DNA of 55,032 nucleotides. Source: Planctomycetales bacterium (lineage in GTDB: Bacteria; Planctomycetota; Planctomycetia; Pirellulales; S012-138). Position numbers and translations under genes: made by a program. The stretch lies in NCBI GenBank assembly GCA_015488215.1, contig WFOE01000167.1:1-55032 (forward strand). Direction: 5' to 3'. Position 1 is the first letter of the stretch; each line of letters begins with the position of its first letter. Below the pieces are notes generated by a model that did not search any database, was not told where the DNA came from, and saw only the letters and a program-made list of their open reading frames with translations. Shown in pieces: positions 40,519 through 49,000 of the stretch.

Positions 40519-42663
40519 ATGTTTGGCCGACATCGTTTGGCGTTTGGTTGGGTGGCCATGCTGATTGGCCTGGGGGCCGTGCCAGCCGCGGGTGGGGAGC
40601 GCCCGCTGGTGGCTCCGGAGCCGATTCCCCCGGAATACTGCGTGCGCCAGGTGCAGGGCTGGACCGTGCTGGTCCACCGGCGGCTTCTCGAGCAGCACGC
40701 TCAGGCCACCGCCCGGGCGCTCGAACTGTTGGAAGAGCAACTGCGATTTGTAGTCCGGCACGTGCCGCCTCGGGCCGTGCGGCGATTGAAACGGGTGCGA
40801 TTGTGGTTCTCGCCGCCGTATCCGAACACGCAGCCCAAGGCCGAATATCACTCCCATCCCGCTTGGCTTCGGCAGCACGGACGTCCCGAAGCGATGGCCC
40901 GCGGCGTGGAGTTCACCAACGTGTTCATCTTCGCCCGCGAAGTGAAACGCATGCCCGTGTTCGTTCTGCACGAGCTGGCTCACGCCTACCACCACCAGGT
41001 GTTGGGCTGGTCTCACCCCGACATCCAGGCGGCTTATCAGGCGGCGGTGTCCTCGGGCCGGTATCGGCAAGTGCTGCGAAACGACGGCCGCATCGTGCGG
41101 GCTTACGCCCTGACCAACCCTCAGGAATACTTCGCCGAGCTAACCGAAGCCTTCTTCGGCCGAAACGACTTCTTCCCCTTCGACCGCCGCCAGCTTGAAC
41201 AGTACGATCCGAGGGCCTATCGCCTGCTGGCCCGGCTCTGGGGAGTGGTCGCCGAGGAAGAAAACCTTGCCGTCCGCCACGAACCCATCCGCCTGCACCC
41301 GCAGAACCCCCACTACTTCCTCTGGCGAGGCAAGCCCACCGTGTTGGTAACCGCTGGGGAACACTACGGGGCGGTCATCAATCGGGCGTTCGACTACCGG
41401 GCCTACTTGCAGGAGCTGAGCCGCTGGGGATTCAATCACACCCGCGTTTTTTCCGGCGTGTATCGGGAACTGCCCAGTTCGTTCCGCATTACGGACAATC
41501 CTCTGGCCCCCAAGCCGCAGGATTACCTGTGCCCCTGGCCCCGGAGCAACCAGCCCGGAGCAGCCGACGGAGGCAACCGCTTCGACCTGGAACGGTTCGA
41601 TCCGGCGTACTTCGACCGCTTGCGGGCTTTCCTGCGCGAAGCGAGCCGCCGCGGCGTGGTGGTGGAGCTGGTGCTTTTCTGTCCGTTTTATCGGGACGAC
41701 GTGTGGAACATCTCCCCGCTGAACCACCGGAACAACGTCAACGGAGTGGGCCGCTGCCCACGGACCGAGGTCTATACGCTCAAACATCCCCGGATGCTCC
41801 GCGTCCACCTGGCCGTTACGGAGCAGATCGTGCGGGCCGTGAACGAGTTCGACAATCTTTACTTCGAAGTGTGCAACGAGCCCTACTTCGCCGGCGTAAC
41901 CGACGCCTGGCAGCGGCGGATCATCCGCCAGATTGTCGAAACCGAGCGGCGGCTGCCTCGGCGGCATCTGATTTCGCTCAACGTGGCCAACTACGCCAAA
42001 CAGGTTGGGAACCCGCCGCCGGAAGTGTCCATCTTCAACTTCCACTACTGCGTGCCGCCGGTCACGGTGGAGATGAACTACGGGCTGAACAAGGTCATCG
42101 GCGAGAACGAAACCGGCTTTCGCGGCCGGGCGGACATCCTTTACCGCACCGAAGCCTGGGACTTTCTGCTGGCAGGCGGCGGGCTATTCAACCACCTGGA
42201 CTACTCGTTTTCGACCCGGCATCCCCGGGGAACGCTCCGCGATTACCGCTCCCCTGGCGGCGGCAGTCCCGAGCTGCGGCAGCAGCTCAGCGTGCTGAAG
42301 CGTTTTCTGGAAAGCTTCGACTTCCTGCGGATGAAGCCGGACCGCCATAGCGTGCAGAGCGCGGAGCCGAAGCTGACCCACTACGTGCTGAGCGAGCCGG
42401 GACGGCAGTATGCCGCGTATTTCCACGTCCCCTTGCCGCGGCGGCCCAAGCGAGTGGAAGACCATCTGCGCCGGGGGATCAAGCTGCGCGTCCGGTTGGC
42501 CCTTCCGCAGGGCAACTACCGCGTGGAGTGGATCAGCCCTCTGACGGGCCGGCAGTTGGCTGCCCAAGTGCTGAAGCACACCGGCGGTGCGTGCGAGCTT
42601 CGCTCGCCGCAGTTCGACAACGACGTGGCGCTACGTATCTCCGCCGAGGCAACAGGAAATTGA
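40519..42663 (+). CDS. Secreted fusion of an HExxH metallopeptidase domain and a clan-A glycosidase-like barrel
   Basis: About 714 residues. TAGGAG at 40505-40510 is eight bases before the ATG at 40519; ATG 40513 is too close. A signal peptide (LAFGWVAMLIGLGAVPAAGG) is followed by a peptidase-like domain to about residue 260 with HELAH at 151-155 and a possible third ligand Glu207 in EYFAELTEAFFG. From about 265 a TIM-barrel-like region follows (YFLWRGKPTVLVTAGEHYGAVINRAFDYRAYL). It has the acid/base motif FEVCNEPYF (Glu454) and a nucleophile candidate in IGENETGF (Glu531, or Glu529), as in GH5-like enzymes. The C-terminal 100 residues are beta-rich. A bifunctional glycoprotein- or glycopeptide-degrading enzyme is inference. 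Confidence 0.8.
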   Translation: MFGRHRLAFGWVAMLIGLGAVPAAGGERPLVAPEPIPPEYCVRQVQGWTVLVHRRLLEQHAQATARALELLEEQLRFVVRHVPPRAVRRLKRVRLWFSPPYPNTQPKAEYHSHPAWLRQHGRPEAMARGVEFTNVFIFAREVKRMPVFVLHELAHAYHHQVLGWSHPDIQAAYQAAVSSGRYRQVLRNDGRIVRAYALTNPQEYFAELTEAFFGRNDFFPFDRRQLEQYDPRAYRLLARLWGVVAEEENLAVRHEPIRLHPQNPHYFLWRGKPTVLVTAGEHYGAVINRAFDYRAYLQELSRWGFNHTRVFSGVYRELPSSFRITDNPLAPKPQDYLCPWPRSNQPGAADGGNRFDLERFDPAYFDRLRAFLREASRRGVVVELVLFCPFYRDDVWNISPLNHRNNVNGVGRCPRTEVYTLKHPRMLRVHLAVTEQIVRAVNEFDNLYFEVCNEPYFAGVTDAWQRRIIRQIVETERRLPRRHLISLNVANYAKQVGNPPPEVSIFNFHYCVPPVTVEMNYGLNKVIGENETGFRGRADILYRTEAWDFLLAGGGLFNHLDYSFSTRHPRGTLRDYRSPGGGSPELRQQLSVLKRFLESFDFLRMKPDRHSVQSAEPKLTHYVLSEPGRQYAAYFHVPLPRRPKRVEDHLRRGIKLRVRLALPQGNYRVEWISPLTGRQLAAQVLKHTGGACELRSPQFDNDVALRISAEATGN

Positions 42664-42673
42664 AGCACACACG

Positions 42674-42690
42674 GTGGGGCTTTGCCCCAC
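42674..42690 (+). terminator. Hairpin after the peptidase-glycosidase gene
   Basis: GTGGGGC-TTT-GCCCCAC is a perfect 7-bp stem starting 10 bp after the stop codon. Only TGGGTTT follows, so intrinsic termination is possible but not strong. Confidence 0.45.
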
Positions 42691-42922
42691 TGGGTTTCCC
42701 AACCGGATTGGCGGGGCAGAAAGCCGTCGGGGACGTTCCCAAAGACGCGGCTGCCATCGTTGGCTGGCACCTGTCGTTTGAGCAAACACGTCGGGACCGG
42801 GCGACGCTACCAAGGGGGCTGCGGTTCCCCTGGTGGAAGTTACAATAAAACCTGTTCAAAGCGACGCACGGCCCAGATGGCCGGCCGGTTGTGTATCCTC
42901 CCTTCCAGCGATTGCCGTTTGT

Positions 42923-45900
42923 ATGCTGTTTCGGATTCGCTCTTGCTCGCACCGGGAAAGTTCCTCCCGGCAAAGAAACACGCTAAAGATTGCTCCCGGA
43001 TGGTTTGTCGCCCTGGCGGCGCTGGTGCTCGGTGTGCCGGACGCGGCGGCCCAGTCGCCCTTGCCGCGGCTGGACCGCCTGGAACAAGAGAAAGAAAAGC
43101 TCATCCGCCGCGTGCCGCCGCGGTCGCCGCAGGAGTCTCAGCAGGCGTTGCACTTGGCTCCCGGCTTCGAAGCCCAACTGGTGGCCGCCGAGCCGCTGGT
43201 TTACGACCCGGTGGACCTGTGCTTCGATGCCCGAGGGCGGCTCTACGTGTGCGAGATGCGTTCCTGGCCGCTGGACGCGAAGAAACGCCTGTGCCGGATT
43301 CGCCTGCTGGAAGACACCGACGGGGACGGCCGGATGGACCGCGCCACGGTGTTTGCCGACCAGTTGGCGTTTCCCGTTTCGGTGTGCTGTTACCGGGGCG
43401 GGGTGTTCGTGGCTGCTTCGCCAGACATCTGGTATATGAAGGACACGGACGGGGACGGCCGGGCCGATCTGCGCCGTAAGGCGCTGAGCGGTTTTCGCGT
43501 CATCTATTCCACCCATCCAGTGGCTTGCCTGCGGTGGTATTTCGACGGGCGAATCTACGGCGTGGCTCGCTCCGGCGGCACGGTGCGTTCGCTCATGTGG
43601 CCTAAGCAGCACGGCGTAACGCACCAGGTGCAGTTGCCCATGTACCACCATTTCAGCTTCGATCCTCGCACCGGGGATCTGCGGGTGGAAAGCGGCGGAG
43701 GGCAGTTCGGCCTGGGCATCGCTCCCTGGGGAGAGATGTTCACCTGTGCCAACAACTCCTATCCGCTGCTGCAACTGGTCTATCCGCTGCGCTACGTTCG
43801 CCGCAACCCGCACGTGTCGTTTCCCCGGCCGGCGGTGCCCATCTTCGACCCTGACAAGGGAATGGAAATCTACCGCCGCAGTCCCGTGGAAGGCTGGCGC
43901 GTGCTGCGGCAGTTGCGTCGGGTGCGGGACAATCTGCCGGGAGCCGACGAAGCGGGCGGGCGGCCCTCGGGAACGTTCACTGCGGCTTCCGGAGCGACGA
44001 TCTACACCGGAGACCAGTATCCCCGGTTCGGCCTGACGGCCCTGATTGGCGACACTACGAGCAACCTCATCCACCGCAAACGCCTGGTGCGCCAAGGGGT
44101 GCTTTACCGCGGCAAGCGCATCGACCGGGAGAGCGAGTTCCTCGCATCTGAAGAAAACTGGTTCCGCCCGGTGATGATGACCAACTCTCCCCACGGCGTG
44201 CTCTACGTGGCCGACATGTACCGCGAAATCCTGGAATACATCGGCTCCATCCCGGAAGAAGCCCTGCGGGTGATCGACCTGACCGCGGGGCGGGACCGGG
44301 GCCGCATCTGGCGGATCGTCCCCCGGGGCTATCGCCAGCCGAAACGCCCCGTGGACCTGACTCGACTGACCGACGCCCAACTGGTGGCGCTGCTGGGCCA
44401 TCCCAACGGCTGGCATCGGCTCACCGCGCACCGGCTGCTGGTGCAGCGCAACCATGCGGAGGCAGTGCCGCTGTTGGAACGCCAGGTGCGCCAGGGGCCG
44501 CCCCTGGGCCGAATGTTGGCCCTGTGGGTGCTGCGGGCCACCGGACGACTGCGGCCCGAGGTGCTGTTGGAGGCGATGCAGGACAAACACCCACGGGTTC
44601 GGGAACACGCAGTGGAGGTGGCCCAGGCGTTTCTGGAACACGAAGCCGTGCGGCGGCGGCTTTACCGTCTGGCCGACGATTCCGAGCTGCTGGTCCGCTA
44701 CCGAACGGCGTTCGTGCTGGGCGAGCTGCCCACGCCGGAGGCCACCGCGGCCCTGGTGCGCATCGCCCTGGCCGACGTGGACCAACCGTGGGTGCGGGTA
44801 GCCGTGCTCAGTTCCGCCCCGGGCCGAGCTGGCCGGATGGTAGCCCAACTGGCCCGGCGCGCCTCCTGGGTTCGGCACCCGCAGGCCCCCGAGTTTCTGC
44901 AAGGGCTGGCTCGCACCGCCGGAGGCGAAGGCCGGGCCGAGCAGATACGGCAGGTGATCGACTCGCTGGAGGAGTTGCAACGGCTGGAACCGACCGCGGC
45001 CCTGGCGACCGCTCGGGGCCTTTACGCTCCGCTGGCCCGACGACGAGGACCAGCCTGGCGGCGGTTCGCCGGAGAAGGAGGGCCGTTGCGAAAACTCATG
45101 CAACGCGTCTTCGACCAGGCCAAACGCCTGGCCCGCGACGCCAGCGCCCCGCTTGCACAACGCCGCGAAGCCTTGCAGACGCTGGCCGTGGCTCCCTGGG
45201 AGGAAGCGGCCCCGGTGCTCCGCGAGCTGTTGGACCCTCGCCAGCCGCCCCAGGTGCAAGTGGCCGCCCTGAACGTGCTGGGGCGGTTCTCCCGGCCGGA
45301 GGTGGGGCAATGGGTCCTTCAGCGTTTTGCCGCCTTCTCGCCCCAAGTCAAGCAAGCCGCCCTGGACGTGCTGCTGGGCCGGCCGGAGCGCGTGGCGCTG
45401 CTGCTACGGTGGATCGAACAGGACCGCCTGCGGGCCAATCAGCTTACGCTCTCGCACCGGCGGCGGCTGCTGCGGTTCGCCCGTGGCGAGCTGCGCAGCC
45501 GGGCCGAAAAGCTGCTGGGCGCTACGCCGGCGGCCAGCCGGGCCGACGTGGTGGCTCGCTACCAGGCCGCTCTCCGGCTGGAGGGCGATCCGCAGCGCGG
45601 CAAGCAGGTGTTTGCCAAGCACTGCGCGGCGTGCCACCGTTTTCGCGGGCAGGGGTACGCTTTGGCTCCGCCGCTGGAAGGGGTGCTCAATCGCGGGCCG
45701 GCGGGCGTGCTGCTGGACATCCTGGACCCGAACCGGCAAGTTGACCCGGAGTTCGTCAACTACACCGTCCTGCTGGACGATGGGCGGACCACCAGCGGCA
45801 TCCTGGCCGAGGAGACACCCAGCCACATCACGCTGCGGCGCGGCCAGGACCAGCAGGAACGGCTGCCCCGAGCCCGGATTGAAGCGATGCAGAACACCGG

Positions 45901-45991
45901 CACTTCCCTCATGCCTGAGGGGCTGGAACAGCAGATTAGCGTGCAGCAGATGGCCGATCTGCTCAGCTACCTGTTCCAGTCGGGCTCCTAA
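42923..45991 (+). CDS. PVC-type membrane-bound dehydrogenase with HEAT repeats and C-terminal haem c
   Basis: About 1022 residues if ATG 42923 is used; no clear ribosome site exists and the start is uncertain (the frame is open from 42833). The signal's hydrophobic core is GWFVALAALVLGV. The N-terminal 450 residues are a six-bladed propeller of the PQQ-dehydrogenase-like planctomycete family, with VYDPVDLCFDARGRLYVCEM, two calcium-loop-like D-T-D-G-D-G-R motifs and RPVMMTNSPHGVLYVADMYREILEYIGS. The middle is HEAT-like repeats. The C-terminus is a cytochrome c domain with the haem site CAACH (residues 901-905), FRGQGYALAPPLEGV and LMPEGL. TACAAT at 42841-42846 may be its -10. Sugar oxidation feeding electrons to the haem is the family model. 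Confidence 0.92.
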   Translation: MLFRIRSCSHRESSSRQRNTLKIAPGWFVALAALVLGVPDAAAQSPLPRLDRLEQEKEKLIRRVPPRSPQESQQALHLAPGFEAQLVAAEPLVYDPVDLCFDARGRLYVCEMRSWPLDAKKRLCRIRLLEDTDGDGRMDRATVFADQLAFPVSVCCYRGGVFVAASPDIWYMKDTDGDGRADLRRKALSGFRVIYSTHPVACLRWYFDGRIYGVARSGGTVRSLMWPKQHGVTHQVQLPMYHHFSFDPRTGDLRVESGGGQFGLGIAPWGEMFTCANNSYPLLQLVYPLRYVRRNPHVSFPRPAVPIFDPDKGMEIYRRSPVEGWRVLRQLRRVRDNLPGADEAGGRPSGTFTAASGATIYTGDQYPRFGLTALIGDTTSNLIHRKRLVRQGVLYRGKRIDRESEFLASEENWFRPVMMTNSPHGVLYVADMYREILEYIGSIPEEALRVIDLTAGRDRGRIWRIVPRGYRQPKRPVDLTRLTDAQLVALLGHPNGWHRLTAHRLLVQRNHAEAVPLLERQVRQGPPLGRMLALWVLRATGRLRPEVLLEAMQDKHPRVREHAVEVAQAFLEHEAVRRRLYRLADDSELLVRYRTAFVLGELPTPEATAALVRIALADVDQPWVRVAVLSSAPGRAGRMVAQLARRASWVRHPQAPEFLQGLARTAGGEGRAEQIRQVIDSLEELQRLEPTAALATARGLYAPLARRRGPAWRRFAGEGGPLRKLMQRVFDQAKRLARDASAPLAQRREALQTLAVAPWEEAAPVLRELLDPRQPPQVQVAALNVLGRFSRPEVGQWVLQRFAAFSPQVKQAALDVLLGRPERVALLLRWIEQDRLRANQLTLSHRRRLLRFARGELRSRAEKLLGATPAASRADVVARYQAALRLEGDPQRGKQVFAKHCAACHRFRGQGYALAPPLEGVLNRGPAGVLLDILDPNRQVDPEFVNYTVLLDDGRTTSGILAEETPSHITLRRGQDQQERLPRARIEAMQNTGTSLMPEGLEQQISVQQMADLLSYLFQSGS

Positions 45992-46092
45992 TCCCTGCCG
46001 GCAAAGCCGAAAGGACAGGGGCCAACAGCGGCCGGAACACCAGAGCCGCTGAATTGGGGGGGCTTGCGTCTTGGGCCTTGTGTCTTGAGCAA

Positions 46093-46256
46093 GGTGCTTC
46101 CCCACCAGGTATGAATAAACGCCGATTCTTGCAAACGGAAACGACAAGCTGGGAGCTGCTGCTCCCGGAAAAGAAACAAAAGGAAGCGTTTCCGATTCGT
46201 TTTTCCTCCCCGGATGGAAATCTGGGGTTCGCCGTGAAGTCCAGGGCTCGCTAATG
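46093..46256 (-). repeat. Degenerate composite repeat including two-hairpin element, copy 4
   Basis: The 523-bp gap 45992-46514 holds this degraded copy. On the minus strand: AGCGAGCC-type end, TTCACGGCGAACC, an imperfect hairpin CCCCAGAT/ATCCGGGG (46227-46208), GGAAACGCTT, TTTGTTTCTTTTCC, then GGGAGC-AGCA-GCTCCC (46166-46151). Beyond it GGTGGGGAAGCACC (46106-46093) is a mutated GGAA-loop hairpin. No other signal is evident in the gap except a TACGAT near 46446. Confidence 0.65.
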
Positions 46257-46514
46257 ACACGGCGGAACATCGCCGGCCATCTCGCCGCGGCGCCAAACGA
46301 CGAATTGGGGTGTGTCCCCGTTCGCTCAAGACCCAGGACGCAAGACACAAGACCCTTTCGTCCGGAGCCCAAACGGCAACTGTCAGGCCACCGCCGTTCC
46401 TGTTGCGGTTTTCTCCGGGTGGTTCTCTCCAGCGGCAAGGAGCGGTACGATGAAAGCGGCCCTTGGCAACTCCCGGGCCGGACTACGGAGCATCTTCGCC
46501 GCGGGTAATCCGGA

Positions 46515-48854
46515 ATGAACGACTCTCTGCTGGAAGAACTCAACGAGCAACAACGCCTGGCCGTCCGCACGACCGAAGGCCCGTTGCTCATCCTGGCCGG
46601 ACCCGGCAGCGGCAAAACGCGCGTGGTCAGCCATCGTATCGCCTATCTGCTGCACCAGGGGGTACCCGAACAGGCCATCGCCGCGCTGACCTTCACCAAC
46701 AAAGCGGCCGACGAGCTGGCCGCCCGCGTGGAACGGCTCGCCCCGGGGCGGCGGGTCTGGACCAGTACGTTCCACCGCTTCTGCGCCCATCTGCTGCGGT
46801 TATACGGCCAGCGGATTGGTTTGCCGCAGCCGTTTGTCATCTACGATGCGGAGGACAGCCGCCGGGTGCTCAAGCAGGTCGTGGAAATGTACGAAGGCCC
46901 GCTGATGCAAGCCAGCGTGCAAAAGTTGGCCTGGCGCATTTCCCAGGCCAAGAACGCCCTGATCGGAGCGGACGAGTTTTGCGAAAGCCGCACTCCGTTG
47001 GATCGCGTCGTTTGCGACATCTATCCGCTGTACCAGCAACGGCTGCTGGAGTGCGCGGCGCTGGACTTCGACGACCTGCTCTTTTACACCGTCCGGCTGC
47101 TGGAACAGGACGAGGAACTCCGCCGCCGGCTGGATCGCCACTACCGCTACCTGATGGTGGACGAGTACCAGGACACGAACCTGGCCCAGTACCGCATCGT
47201 GCGCCTGCTGAGCCAGGAGGAGCCGAACCTGGCCGTAACCGGCGATCCGGACCAGTCGATTTACGGCTGGCGTGGGGCCGATATTCGCAACATCCTGGAG
47301 TTCGAAGCTGATTTTCCCCAGGCCCGGGTCGTCCGACTGGAACACAACTACCGTTCCACGGCACGGATTCTCCGCGCAGCAGATTGCCTGATTGCCCACA
47401 ACCGCCACCGCAAGCCCAAACGCCTGGTTACGCACAAGCCGCCGGGAGAACCGGTACGGGTGTTCCGTCTGGCCGACCAGCAGCAGGAAGCCGAAGCGGT
47501 GGCCTGGTGGATCCGCTCCCAGGTGGCCTCGGGCCGACGGCGCTACCGCGATTTTGCCGTGTTTTACCGCGTCAACGCCCTTTCCCGCACGCTGGAACAC
47601 GCGCTGCGGAACCACGGGATTCCGTACCAGGTGGTCAATGGGCTGGAGTTCTACCAGCGGCGCGAAGTGAAAGACGTGCTGGCCTACCTGGCCCTGTTGT
47701 GGAATCCCCGGGACGACATGGCGTTTTTGCGCATCGTGAACACTCCGCCCCGGGGCATCGGCCGCCGCACGCTGCAAGTGGTGCAGCAAGCCGCCCGGGC
47801 CGATGGCCGTTCGCTGTGGGAAACCGCCCGGGAAGCGGAACGCCTGGACGGGCTGTCCGCCCGGGCAAGCAAGGCCCTGGCCGGATTCGCGGCCCTGATG
47901 GAACGCCTGCGGCAGTTTGTCGACCAGGAGGTGGAAGTCGTTCTGCGGCAGGTGCTCGAACAGACCGGCTACAAGCAGCTCTACGCCACCGAGAGCGAAG
48001 AGGACCAGCAGCGGCGTTCCAACATCGAGGAGTTGCTGACCGCCGCCGCCGAGTTCGACCGAAACCACGAACCCGGCTCGCTGGGCCTGTTCCTGGAGCA
48101 AACGGCCCTGGTCAATGACACCGACCGCTGGAACAACGCGGCCGATTATGTTTCGCTAATGACGCTCCACGCGGCCAAGGGGCTGGAGTTTCCTGCCGTG
48201 TGGATTCTGGCCCTGGAAGACGGGCTGCTGCCGCACGAACTCTCTCGCTACGAGGAATCGCTGCTGGAAGAAGAACGCCGGTTGCTGTTCGTGGGCATCA
48301 CCCGGGCCCAGGAACAACTGTGCCTTTCGCTGGTGGATCGCCGGCAGTTTCGCGGCCGCACCGCTACCGCGGTGCCCAGCCGTTTCTTGCAAGAGCTGCC
48401 GCTGGAAGAGCTGGAAGTCTGGGGCAACGAGGCTCCCTGGGCCGAAGAGCCGCAGGGGCTGAGTGCCCAGACGATGGAGGGTATCTTCAGTGGCCGCATT
48501 GTGCAGCCCACGAGCGATGCGCCGCTGGAGCCTTCCGCCGGGCAGCCACAAGCAGGCGACAGCACACCGCGGAGCAAACGCACCGCCGCAGGGGGTGCCT
48601 CCGCGGTCGGAGCATTGGGCTCCGTGCTGGTTACGGCAGCCGAGCTTTTGCAGCAAGCCGGCGCAAATGAGGACCAGCCCTTGCCGGAACGGTTCGCCGT
48701 GGGCCAGGTGGTGCTGCATCCGCAGTACGGGCCGGGCCGGATTGTTAAGCTGAGCGGTCAAGGCCCCCGGCAGCAGGCGACGGTGGATTTCGGCCACCAG
48801 CACGGTACGCGCACGTTTGTGCTGGCCCATGCGCCGCTACGGCCACTAGGGTGA
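46515..48854 (+). CDS. UvrD/PcrA-type ATP-dependent 3'-5' DNA helicase
   Basis: A 779-residue superfamily 1A helicase. Motifs are intact: Q motif LNEQQRLAV, motif I AGPGSGKTR, Ia LTFTNKAADEL, motif II LMVDEYQDTN, motif III GDPDQSIYGWRGA, motif IV region LEHNYRST, motif V MTLHAAKGLEFPAVW, motif VI EERRLLFVGITRAQEQL. The C-terminus has the Tudor-like domain that in PcrA/UvrD binds RNA polymerase (FAVGQVVLHPQYGPGRIVKLSG to the end). Length and the C-terminal domain favour the PcrA/UvrD group over Rep. It acts in nucleotide excision repair, replication restart and removal of RecA filaments. The upstream gap is repeat-rich, so it is probably transcribed alone. Confidence 0.94.
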   Translation: MNDSLLEELNEQQRLAVRTTEGPLLILAGPGSGKTRVVSHRIAYLLHQGVPEQAIAALTFTNKAADELAARVERLAPGRRVWTSTFHRFCAHLLRLYGQRIGLPQPFVIYDAEDSRRVLKQVVEMYEGPLMQASVQKLAWRISQAKNALIGADEFCESRTPLDRVVCDIYPLYQQRLLECAALDFDDLLFYTVRLLEQDEELRRRLDRHYRYLMVDEYQDTNLAQYRIVRLLSQEEPNLAVTGDPDQSIYGWRGADIRNILEFEADFPQARVVRLEHNYRSTARILRAADCLIAHNRHRKPKRLVTHKPPGEPVRVFRLADQQQEAEAVAWWIRSQVASGRRRYRDFAVFYRVNALSRTLEHALRNHGIPYQVVNGLEFYQRREVKDVLAYLALLWNPRDDMAFLRIVNTPPRGIGRRTLQVVQQAARADGRSLWETAREAERLDGLSARASKALAGFAALMERLRQFVDQEVEVVLRQVLEQTGYKQLYATESEEDQQRRSNIEELLTAAAEFDRNHEPGSLGLFLEQTALVNDTDRWNNAADYVSLMTLHAAKGLEFPAVWILALEDGLLPHELSRYEESLLEEERRLLFVGITRAQEQLCLSLVDRRQFRGRTATAVPSRFLQELPLEELEVWGNEAPWAEEPQGLSAQTMEGIFSGRIVQPTSDAPLEPSAGQPQAGDSTPRSKRTAAGGASAVGALGSVLVTAAELLQQAGANEDQPLPERFAVGQVVLHPQYGPGRIVKLSGQGPRQQATVDFGHQHGTRTFVLAHAPLRPLG

Positions 48855-49000
48855 TGGAGTACTGACCCGAGTACAAATCAACCCACTGAAGACATAACAG
48901 GAGCGATCGGCGAGCTTGAACAAGGGCAGATGCTCCGCAACCCCACAAAACGGCAGCACGGAGAGGGTCCGGCAGTAAAGGAAATCTCCCGATTGCCGGT

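Noticed and set aside
42983-45355. Long open frame on the minus strand opposite the PVC-type dehydrogenase
   Set aside because: Antisense to a gene with haem and propeller motifs; the translation shows no recognisable domain.
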